Positions 18,901-24,876 of a DNA stretch of 43,915 bases are shown here, in pieces. This DNA is from Deltaproteobacteria bacterium (lineage in GTDB: Bacteria; Desulfobacterota; Desulfobaccia; Desulfobaccales; 0-14-0-80-60-11), in contig JAKAKP010000044.1 of the NCBI GenBank assembly GCA_021813445.1, forward strand, positions 1-43,915, in the 5' to 3' direction. Positions within the stretch are counted from its first letter, which is position 1, and each line of letters opens with the position of its first letter. Below the pieces are notes generated by a model, which made no database searches, was not told the DNA's origin, and worked only from the letters and a program-made list of their open reading frames with translations. The position numbers and the translations under genes were made by a program.

Positions 18901-19099
18901 GAGGTCGTACAATGAAGCGGATAAGCGCATCGATATTGATGCCGCCGAATGTCAAGCCTGCGGCCTGTGTGCGGCTGAGTGCCCGAACAATGCGGCCGAG
19001 GTCAGAGGCTGGAGTGACAAGCAGTTGATGGCTGCCATTGATGCAAAGCTCATGGACAGCACTCTCTCTCATGCCTTGGGGATGGCAAAAGGGACCTAA
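15980..19099 (+). CDS. Tandem HdrA flavoprotein (two HdrA units in one chain)
   Basis: 1039 residues, with AGGAG at 15971-15975; ATG 15980 or 15983 could be used. The first unit starts at the FAD site (VLVAGAGISGIKAA), followed by FPTDHCGMCRMLPL, ferredoxin motifs (CNEMGECMDVCP; CTKCGECLKVCP) and CMGSRNRR..YCSSICCMFAL. From about residue 470 an HdrA N-terminal-like domain (VSVALCKCGE) leads into the second unit with ALVVGGGIGGMHAAL, CVGSRQPGGRPYCSRICCMG and two C-terminal 4Fe-4S motifs (CIRCQRCVNICP; CQACGLCAAECP). The chain therefore resembles a fused HdrA pair, comparable to QmoA/QmoB. It starts 7 bases after the FrhB-like gene. Confidence 0.88.
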   Translation: MMAEQKPLGTVLVAGAGISGIKAAIELAESGYKAILVEDSPQIGGILAKLDYQFPTDHCGMCRMLPLVGREYASQYCMRKSLFHEDIEILPFTEITSVQGDAGNYKVELLKKARFIDPAICNEMGECMDVCPVEVPDEFNHGLTKRKAVYQAVPHNTPKMLLIDKQACTKCGECLKVCPTGAINLEAQDEVETREVHAIILASGVKLYNTQEFEDAKSYAVSPDVVTSLAFERMLSGSGTYQGDGVIRRPSDGKPAKNIAWVQCMGSRNRRQKRDYCSSICCMFALKEAVLAKEKGGPEVDSTIFYMDLRTFGKGFQQYRDKAVNEHGVNLIRCRVQAVMLKPDGSLEMRYLDPETNEFFVKDYDLVVLSTGQVPFETHKHWADLLKLPLDARGVIATEPADKVRIADKPGLFLCGSLMGLTDVSEAMTSGIAAAGEATKLLISLGLDRKPEEEIPEPMAHSRELPRVSVALCKCGEKPGAEEFDYEELAAALKRYPGVGQVQVIDSICKTEKETPLMDVIASKTCNRLLIGACQPFMYRRKLKNEARKAGFNSSMVEIFDLFGMARRGAGELSPDDLTTRAVADIKAHLENLKFKPDLQVRTLPINQTALVVGGGIGGMHAALSLADRGVPVHLVEKGEHLGGYLGTQVEHTVDGLSPIAMATGMKLRVFEHKNITVHLNCEVEKSVGNLGCFESKLHDKATGETTYLHHGAVILATGGHEGATSEYGYGTADAVLTQGELKKGLASGDIDAGELENVVMIQCVGSRQPGGRPYCSRICCMGAIGNALAIKEKNPEARVIILYRDIMTYGFYEQYYSQARSAGVIFMNYSLDDKPEVEFADGKPVVIFTDPVLKEEMELNADLLVLSTGVDPEESNKQLAEAFHVALTDDGFFAEADSKWRPIEFQKVGLYLAGTAHSPLPLRSVLLQAEAAAQKAYTYLSGREVHTAAVTSTVKDALCIRCQRCVNICPYGARSYNEADKRIDIDAAECQACGLCAAECPNNAAEVRGWSDKQLMAAIDAKLMDSTLSHALGMAKGT

Positions 19100-19121
19100 G
19101 GCAAAACCTTAAAGGAGGAAT

Positions 19122-20219
19122 ATGTTCATGACGCCTCAGCAAACTAGCGAACGGCCCCCAATGAAAGAGGTCTTTGGCATTCAGGTGCCCACCGCTGCCT
19201 ATTATTTGCACCAGGGCCATGCCTGGGTGGCGTTGGAAGAAACGGGCCTGGTGCGCGTTGGCTTGGATGACTTCTCTCAAAAAATCCTCGGCACGGCAGA
19301 TAGTCTCAAGCTGCCTGCGGTCGGCAGGACCTATTATCAAGACAAGGTCTGCCTGGCCCTGTTCAAGGAGGGAAGAAAGGCTTCCTTCGAAGCCCCGGTG
19401 GATGGCGTAATCGAGGCCGTCAATCCCAAAGTTCGCCAACAGCCGAATCTGGTTCATGACGATCCCTATGGGGAAGGCTGGCTGTTCCTGATCAAGCCCA
19501 CCGATCTCGAGTCCAACCTGGAAAACCTCTCTTCCGGTGAGGCCAATGTCACCTGGATCGATGAAGAAGCGCACCGCTTGCTGAAGTTCATGGAGACTAA
19601 GGGGGGCGTTATCCTGCCGGATGGCGGCGCCGTCGTCGACAACCTCTATGGCCATTACCCGGATATTGGCTGGCGGCCCCTGATCAAGGAGTTCTTCGCA
19701 AAAAACTTGACTACCACGGTCTTGGAAGAAGGATCAATCAAGGATCTGTGGCAAGACGTCTACAACACCGGCAATCTCCAGTACTGCTTCAACTGCAGCA
19801 CCTGCGTCTCCGGGTGTCCTGCCTCCCATGGCAATCCGCCGCTCCTGGTGAGAAACCTGGCCAGAAAGGTGATCCTGGGACTGGAGGAGGAGCTGCTGAT
19901 GGACGACACCCCATGGGCCTGTGTCTCCTGTTCCAGATGCGAAGAGATGTGCCCGATGAACGTCATGCCCTTCGAACTGATCCTCTCCATCCGGCAATGG
20001 CAGTGCCGCAATGATGAGACGCTGATACCGCCGGCCATCGTCGAGATTTACAAGCGGGGTTATACCCAGGCGGTGGGGGTGAATCTGGAATTACGGAAAT
20101 CATTGGGATTGGCCCCATTGCCGACAATAACCAACAATCAGGAACAATTGGGATTGTTTCAGGAAATGCTCATGAAGACCCAGATAGTCAGCGACAACGA
20201 CTATATGTTCAAGGGTTGA
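19122..20219 (+). CDS. GcvH-like lipoyl domain fused to HdrC
   Basis: 365 residues with AAAGGAGG just before the ATG. Residues about 15-130 are a glycine-cleavage H-protein fold (YYLHQGHAWVALEE, VRVGLDDFSQKILG, NLVHDDPYGEGWLFLIKP). The lipoyl-lysine position is Lys86 in EGRKASFEAP, so lipoylation is plausible. Residues about 130-205 are a C-terminal tail shared by all four GcvH-like proteins here (GVILPDGGAVVDNLYGHY..W). Residues about 225-300 are HdrC, with YCFNCSTCVSGCP and WACVSCSRCEEMCP. HdrC normally shuttles electrons to HdrB, which follows. The fusion implies that the lipoyl group works next to the Hdr active site. True GcvH is about 130 residues and has no Fe-S extension. Confidence 0.9.
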   Translation: MFMTPQQTSERPPMKEVFGIQVPTAAYYLHQGHAWVALEETGLVRVGLDDFSQKILGTADSLKLPAVGRTYYQDKVCLALFKEGRKASFEAPVDGVIEAVNPKVRQQPNLVHDDPYGEGWLFLIKPTDLESNLENLSSGEANVTWIDEEAHRLLKFMETKGGVILPDGGAVVDNLYGHYPDIGWRPLIKEFFAKNLTTTVLEEGSIKDLWQDVYNTGNLQYCFNCSTCVSGCPASHGNPPLLVRNLARKVILGLEEELLMDDTPWACVSCSRCEEMCPMNVMPFELILSIRQWQCRNDETLIPPAIVEIYKRGYTQAVGVNLELRKSLGLAPLPTITNNQEQLGLFQEMLMKTQIVSDNDYMFKG

Positions 20220-20290
20220 AAGACGGAATGGTAAAATGACCGGTTTCGCCTGGTTTCAAGCGAACATATCATACACAAGAGGAAAACGCG

Positions 20291-21193
20291 ATGCAGCTAT
20301 GTTTCTTCCCGGGCTGTAATACCCCCGCCATCCGGCCGGATGTGGAGCGGGCCATCAGGGCGTCGTTGCCGGTTCTTGGAATTGAGGTGGTGGATGCCGA
20401 CAACTATGTCTGCTGTCCGGCATTCGGTGCTTTCCCTTCTGCCGATGAGGAGGCCTGGATGGCGACCAGCGGCTGGAATCTCTCCATTGCCGAGGAGAAG
20501 GGGTGCGATTTCGTCGTCCAGTGCGGTTCATGTTACAGTTCCCTGCGCATGGGCCGGGAGCATTTGATGCACGATTCCGAAAAACTGGCCCACGTCAATG
20601 AACTGCTGGAGCCCACCGGACGGCAGGTCACGGGAAAATCCGCGGTGCGCCATATCTCGGAGGTCCTTTTTCGGGAAGTCGGTCCGGAGAAGATCGCCTC
20701 CCAGCTCAAAAAGAGCCTGAAGGGGCTCCACGGCATCGTCCAGTACCCCTGCCATACCTTGTTCCCCAGTGAAGTCGTGGGGTTTGAAAAATCCCCCAGG
20801 GCGCCGGAGGGTTTGCGGCGCCTGGTGGAGGCCCTGGGAGCCACGGTGGACAGCTATAGCCGGGAACTGCAATGCTGCGGCGGCGCCGGCGGGTTCATGA
20901 AAAGCACTCCGGAGCAGGCCCTCGAATTCGCCAAGTCCAAGTTCGACGCCATACTGGCGGAAACCCAGGCCGATTTTATCGCCGTCTCCTGCATCACCTG
21001 CCTGATGCACATGGAAAGGGTGCAGAATATCTTCAATGAACAGGTGGGCGAAGAGCGCTACAAGATACCGGTTTTCGATTACAACCAGTTGCTGGCCCTT
21101 TGTCTGGGATTTGAGCCGAAAGAGGTCTCAGCCATATGCAACGTGCCGCGGGACTCCGTCCTCAGCCGCATGGTGTCCGTCAACCCGAGTTAA
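20291..21193 (+). CDS. hdrB: HdrB-like CCG-domain catalytic subunit
   Basis: 300 residues, close to the usual HdrB length. There are two CCG-type cysteine groups: CFFPGC, then CCPAFGAF and CGSCY in the first half; YPCHTLFP, then CCGGAGG and SCITCLMHM in the second. In HdrB these ligate the noncubane 4Fe-4S clusters that cleave a disulfide. The ATG has AGAGGAAAA upstream and lies 71 bases after the GcvH-HdrC gene. Because methanogen coenzymes are not expected in this type of organism, the substrate may be another disulfide, possibly the lipoyl disulfide of its neighbours. That substrate is inference. Confidence 0.92.
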   Translation: MQLCFFPGCNTPAIRPDVERAIRASLPVLGIEVVDADNYVCCPAFGAFPSADEEAWMATSGWNLSIAEEKGCDFVVQCGSCYSSLRMGREHLMHDSEKLAHVNELLEPTGRQVTGKSAVRHISEVLFREVGPEKIASQLKKSLKGLHGIVQYPCHTLFPSEVVGFEKSPRAPEGLRRLVEALGATVDSYSRELQCCGGAGGFMKSTPEQALEFAKSKFDAILAETQADFIAVSCITCLMHMERVQNIFNEQVGEERYKIPVFDYNQLLALCLGFEPKEVSAICNVPRDSVLSRMVSVNPS

Positions 21194-21274
21194 TAACTGG
21201 CAATCGAGGATGAGGTTTGTAGTAAAGGATGGCAAACACGAACTAAGGCAAGTCCTTTAGAGGAGGGACAGGTC

Positions 21275-21904
21275 ATGATGCCACAGTTAAAAATCTCACG
21301 GCCCCAGATGAGGGAGGTCCTGGGCTTTCAGGTGCCGATCGAAAATTATTATCTGCACCGGGGCCATACCTGGGCGGCCCTCGAGGACGACGAGCAGGTG
21401 CGGGTGGGCTTGGATGACTTCTCTCAGAAGCTCCTGGGCCCGGCGGATGAGGTCAAGCTGCCGGAGATCGGCAAGGTTTACCATCAGGATCATCTATGCC
21501 TGGCTCTGTTCCGGCAGGGGAAAAAGGCTTCCTTTGAGGCTCCGGTGGACGGCGCCGTCGAGGCCGTCAACCCCAAGGTCCGGCAGAATCCCGGTCTGAT
21601 TCATGATGATCCGTACGGGGAAGGCTGGTTGTTCGTAGTCAAGCCCACCAATCTTCGCCGTAATCTGGAGAACCTGATCTACGGCGAAGACGCGGTCGAC
21701 TGGCTCCACGAGGAGTCGCACCGCCTGTTGAAGCTGATGGATACCCGGGCCGGAGTCATCCTGCCTGACGGCGGCGCCATCGTTGACGACGTCTATGGCA
21801 ATTACCAGGATTTGGAGTGGCGGCCCCTGGTGCAGGAATTCTTCCTGAAACACCTGACCAGCAGGGGTTATATTCCCCAGGCAAAGTGGAAGAAAAGGGC
21901 CTGA
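21275..21904 (+). CDS. GcvH-like lipoyl-domain protein with C-terminal extension
   Basis: 209 residues, longer than GcvH. The H-protein core is clear (YYLHRGHTWAALED, VRVGLDDFSQKLLG, IHDDPYGEGWLFVVKPTN). The expected lipoyl-lysine is Lys84 in QGKKASFEAPVDG. The C-terminal tail (GVILPDGGAIVDDVYGNY..W..LVQEFF) is conserved with the other three GcvH-like proteins in the window. GAGGAGGG precedes the ATG at a good distance. No glycine-cleavage genes (gcvP, gcvT) are nearby, and the operon context points to Hdr-linked redox work, as with the lipoate-binding proteins of the sHdr sulfur-oxidation system. Confidence 0.9.
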   Translation: MMPQLKISRPQMREVLGFQVPIENYYLHRGHTWAALEDDEQVRVGLDDFSQKLLGPADEVKLPEIGKVYHQDHLCLALFRQGKKASFEAPVDGAVEAVNPKVRQNPGLIHDDPYGEGWLFVVKPTNLRRNLENLIYGEDAVDWLHEESHRLLKLMDTRAGVILPDGGAIVDDVYGNYQDLEWRPLVQEFFLKHLTSRGYIPQAKWKKRA

Positions 21905-21941
21905 AAATCAGGAGAATGTGCGGTTTTTCATCTTGCCTGAC

Positions 21942-21968
21942 CCTCACCCTCCGTCAAGGAGGGTGAGG
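21942..21968. repeat. Perfect 11-bp hairpin between the two GcvH-like genes
   Basis: The arms CCTCACCCTCC (21942-21952) and GGAGGGTGAGG (21958-21968) are perfectly complementary around a 5-base loop. No T-run follows, so it is not a standard terminator for the plus strand. It may stabilise or process the mRNA, or be a dispersed palindromic repeat. It lies upstream of the likely start of the next gene (22038). Confidence 0.6.
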
Positions 21969-22037
21969 CGGGCAGATTGGGCAAACATGTTCCAGCGGGT
22001 GAATTCATCAAAGATTGTCAGGTTGAGAGATAGGTCC

Positions 22038-22919
22038 ATGGCAGAGAAAATTATCGAAAGTAAAAAACGCTGCATATGGATGGATGCCGGGGTGATCCAG
22101 TTCAAGCTCTGTGATAGGGACTTCGATTGCCGGTCCTGCCCATTCGATCAAGCCATGACCGAATCAGCCATCCAACATCTGGCCCATCGGGAGCTGGCGG
22201 CGAAGCCTGCGGCCCAGAAATTAAAGACGGTGGCGTGGGAAAGCAAGATGCGCCAACGCTTCGGGGAACGCCGCAAGTGCCCGCTGATGCGTTCAAATCT
22301 CTGCCATCAATGTTCGTTTGATGAACTCCTGGAAGAGCAATTCGATTTTTTCCTGGCCCCGGAAAAACCGCGGGTGCATGAAATCTTCGGCATTCAGGTG
22401 CCTACCTCCAACTTCCTGCATCGCGGTCATACCTGGGTGGCTCTGGAGAGCGCAGACCGGGTGCGGATCGGCCTGGACGACTTCTCCCAGAAAGTTCTGG
22501 GTCCAGCCACCGAGATCAATTTGCCGGAAGTTGGGCAGCAGATTAAGTCGAACAGACCCTTCTTCACCTTAAATCGCCAAGGGAAAAGGGCCAAAGTCCT
22601 GGCGCCCCTGGACGGGATCATCGAAGCGGTCAATCTCAAGGTCCGGGCAAAGCCCCAGGTCGCCCATGATGATCCCTACGGCAAGGGCTGGCTCTTTCTA
22701 GTGACTCCCAGCAACCTGAAGGGGAATTTGCAAGAGATGGTCTTCGGTCAATGCAACATCGCCTGGACGGAGAGTGAAATCATCAAGCTGCTGGGGATAG
22801 TGCAAGGAGAACCGGGAGTCATTCTGCCTTCCGGCGGGGCGCTCCTGGATGATGTTTACGGGAACCACCCGCAGTTGGGGTGGGAACGGCTGGTGCATGA
22901 ATTTCTGCATACTGCTTGA
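22038..22919 (+). CDS. Cys-rich domain fused to GcvH-like protein lacking the lipoyl lysine
   Basis: 293 residues from ATG 22038 (MAEKIIESKKRCIW). The frame is open upstream to 21918, but that stretch overlaps the hairpin and has no conserved look. The N-terminus has a Cys motif C-x12-C-x5-C-x2-C followed by PFD (CIWMDAG..FKLC..CRSCPFD), then a shortened second copy (CPLM...CHQCSFDELLEE). The GcvH-like core follows (LHRGHTWVALES, VRIGLDDFSQKVLG, AHDDPYGKGWLFLV). The lipoyl position holds Arg184 (QGKRAKVLAP), although Lys183 and Lys186 are adjacent. The shared tail GVILPSGGALLDDVYGNH is present. It may be a structural or regulatory partner rather than a lipoyl carrier. Its end overlaps the convergent archaemetzincin by about 100 bases. 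Confidence 0.85.
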   Translation: MAEKIIESKKRCIWMDAGVIQFKLCDRDFDCRSCPFDQAMTESAIQHLAHRELAAKPAAQKLKTVAWESKMRQRFGERRKCPLMRSNLCHQCSFDELLEEQFDFFLAPEKPRVHEIFGIQVPTSNFLHRGHTWVALESADRVRIGLDDFSQKVLGPATEINLPEVGQQIKSNRPFFTLNRQGKRAKVLAPLDGIIEAVNLKVRAKPQVAHDDPYGKGWLFLVTPSNLKGNLQEMVFGQCNIAWTESEIIKLLGIVQGEPGVILPSGGALLDDVYGNHPQLGWERLVHEFLHTA

Positions 22920-23481
22920 AGGAAGGAAGAAGGCCCTGGTCCCGAAAGTAGTCCGTCAAAAAGATCTGGCAATACTCGCATAAGGCGATATTGCTCCGGT
23001 CCAATATTTCCAAAGTCGAAGAAAATCCCATTAAACAACCATCTTGGCGGCAATGCTCCAGACCGAAAGTATGTCCCAATTCGTGCAGGCTCAGCTTGAG
23101 GATGCGCCTCAAGAAGACCCGCCGGGGCGGGGTGGGTTCTCTCGCATCATCCCGTGGCCGGAACACCGAGATGATGGCGGCCTTGCCGTTTAACTGGCCC
23201 TCGCCGAAGACAAAAGTAAAGACGGGTATGTACAGGTCCCCGGCAGTCACCCCCAGAATCCGCAAAGCCCCGGTGTCGGCATCGTCTAGGAGAAATTCCA
23301 GCAGTTGGGACGCATGATACTGATCCCGCACAGGGTTGTAAGTCTCCGGCGGCAAGGGCTTGGGTTGCAGCACCCGCACCGGCAGCGGCAGGAATTTAGC
23401 GAGGGCGGTGCGCAGGCTGCGGAGGATGTTCGGATCGATGGGGCCTAAAGCCACCAGGCCTATAAAGGGATGCTTTACCAT
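22819..23481 (-). CDS. amzA: Archaemetzincin zinc metalloprotease (copy A)
   Basis: 220 residues. The signature HELGHTFGLEHC gives the three zinc-binding histidines and catalytic Glu. It is followed by CLMGFSSTLEILD and CEYC, the four-cysteine second metal site of archaemetzincins (PF07998, archaelysin). The N-terminal half has the family's short strand-rich fold (FIGLVALGPID, then ILGVTAGDLYIPVFTFVFGEG). It lies 44 bases downstream of the NtrC-type regulator gene on the same strand, so it probably belongs to that operon. Its last 33 or so residues are encoded opposite the end of the Cys-rich/GcvH gene and look low-complexity, so an ancestral stop may have been lost. The natural substrate of bacterial archaemetzincins is unknown. 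Confidence 0.92.
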   Translation of the reverse strand: MVKHPFIGLVALGPIDPNILRSLRTALAKFLPLPVRVLQPKPLPPETYNPVRDQYHASQLLEFLLDDADTGALRILGVTAGDLYIPVFTFVFGEGQLNGKAAIISVFRPRDDAREPTPPRRVFLRRILKLSLHELGHTFGLEHCRQDGCLMGFSSTLEILDRSNIALCEYCQIFLTDYFRDQGLLPSFKQYAEIHAPAVPTPTAGGSRKHHPGAPRRKAE

Positions 23482-23525
23482 TTAACCCGTGGGGCAGCAT
23501 TGGAGAGCACAGGAATCGATGTGGT

Positions 23526-24875
23526 CTAGTGCGCCAGGCCGTATTTCTTGATCTTGGCATAGAGAGTGGAGCGGTTGATCCGCAGGATTCTGGCAACGTT
23601 GGAAAGATTGCCGGCTTCGATGGCCAGGACTCGGGCAATGTGCTGGCGCTCGATCTCCTCCAGGGACAACTTTTCCATTTCCGCCGCGCCTCCCAGGGCA
23701 ATGACAAAAGGCAGATCGTTAAGCTGGATTTGCCGGCCTTTCCCCACCACGACGGCCCGTTCGATGGCATTTTCCAGTTCACGGACATTTCCGGGCCAGG
23801 GATAACGCCGCAAGGCCTCCATCGCCTCCGGTTGAATTGAATCGATCTTCTTATTCGTTTCTGTGGCATAACACCACAAGAAATGCTGGGCTAACAGCGG
23901 GATATCTTCCGGCCGTTCCCTCAGAGGCGGCACCTGGAGATGCACGACATTCAGGCGGTAAAACAGGTCGGCCCGGAAGGTCTTTTTGCGGATCGCTTCC
24001 TGCAAGTCCTGGTTGGTGGCGGCGATGACCCGGAAATCGCTGCGCAGGGTGACAGTGCCGCCCACTCGGCTAAATTCCCGGGTCTCCAGCACCCGTAGCA
24101 GGTCAATTTGCATTTTCATAGAAATATCGCCCACTTCGTCAAGGAAGAGGGTGCCGGCATTGGCCATTTCCAGGCGGCCCTTCTTGGTATTTTTGGCGTC
24201 GGTGAACGCGCCTTTCTCGTGGCCGAAGAGCTCGCTCTCCAGGAGTTGATCGGTGAAGGCCCCGCAATTGATGGCAATAAAGGGGGCGTAACACCGCGGG
24301 CTTTGGGCATGGATGGCCCGGGCCACCAATTCTTTGCCGGTGCCGGTTTCGCCGGTAATCAGGACGGTAGCGTCAGTTTGGGCCACATCGACAATGGTTT
24401 CAAAGAGCTTGACCATGGCCGGGGCCTGGCTCACCAGGTTTTCAAAGCGCGTGAAGGAGGCGACCCGTTCCTTTAGGATCAGGTTTTCCATGGCCAGGGT
24501 TTGCATCTGCACCAATTTCTCGATGATGAGGCTCAATTCTTCGAGGTCAAAGGGCTTGAGCAGATAATCATAGGCGCCCAGTTTCATGGCTTCCACCGCG
24601 TCCCGAATATCGCCGTGGGCGGTCATCATGACGATGGCGATATCGCCATCGGTCTCTTTGATCTTTTTGAGCAGGGTCAAGCCGTCCATTGCAGGCATCT
24701 TGACGTCGATGAGCATGATATCGAAGCGGCTTTCCGCGTTCTTGGCCAAGGCCTCTGTACCGCCGGCCGCGGTCTCCACCAGATAGCCCCCCCGTTTCAG
24801 CCAGCCTTTCAGAGATTCACGGATACTCAATTCGTCATCCACTATCAGGATGCTGATCTTATTGCGCGGCACCAT
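23526..24875 (-). CDS. NtrC-type sigma-54 response regulator A
   Basis: About 449 residues from ATG 24875 (MVPRNKISILIVDDE), with GGAG upstream. The N-terminal receiver has its phospho-acceptor in MLIDVKMPAMDG. The AAA+ domain has the Walker A GETGTGKE and the Walker B region GTLFLDEVGD. The sigma-54-contacting loop reads GAFTDA rather than the common GAFTGA. The C-terminus is a Fis-type helix-turn-helix (NLSNVARILRINRSTLYAKI). It is encoded one base after the kinase stop and is therefore its cognate regulator. The nearby -24/-12 promoters (8635, 28061) are its most likely targets, together with regulator B. Confidence 0.93.
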   Translation of the reverse strand: MVPRNKISILIVDDELSIRESLKGWLKRGGYLVETAAGGTEALAKNAESRFDIMLIDVKMPAMDGLTLLKKIKETDGDIAIVMMTAHGDIRDAVEAMKLGAYDYLLKPFDLEELSLIIEKLVQMQTLAMENLILKERVASFTRFENLVSQAPAMVKLFETIVDVAQTDATVLITGETGTGKELVARAIHAQSPRCYAPFIAINCGAFTDQLLESELFGHEKGAFTDAKNTKKGRLEMANAGTLFLDEVGDISMKMQIDLLRVLETREFSRVGGTVTLRSDFRVIAATNQDLQEAIRKKTFRADLFYRLNVVHLQVPPLRERPEDIPLLAQHFLWCYATETNKKIDSIQPEAMEALRRYPWPGNVRELENAIERAVVVGKGRQIQLNDLPFVIALGGAAEMEKLSLEEIERQHIARVLAIEAGNLSNVARILRINRSTLYAKIKKYGLAH

Positions 24876-24876
24876 G

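Noticed and set aside
8700-21193. Selenocysteine (in-frame TGA) in hdr genes
   Set aside because: All hdr-like frames are open throughout with Cys at the expected positions; no internal TGA was needed to complete any domain.
19122-21904. Glycine cleavage system
   Set aside because: The GcvH-like proteins are longer than GcvH, no gcvT or gcvP is present, and the context is Hdr electron transfer.
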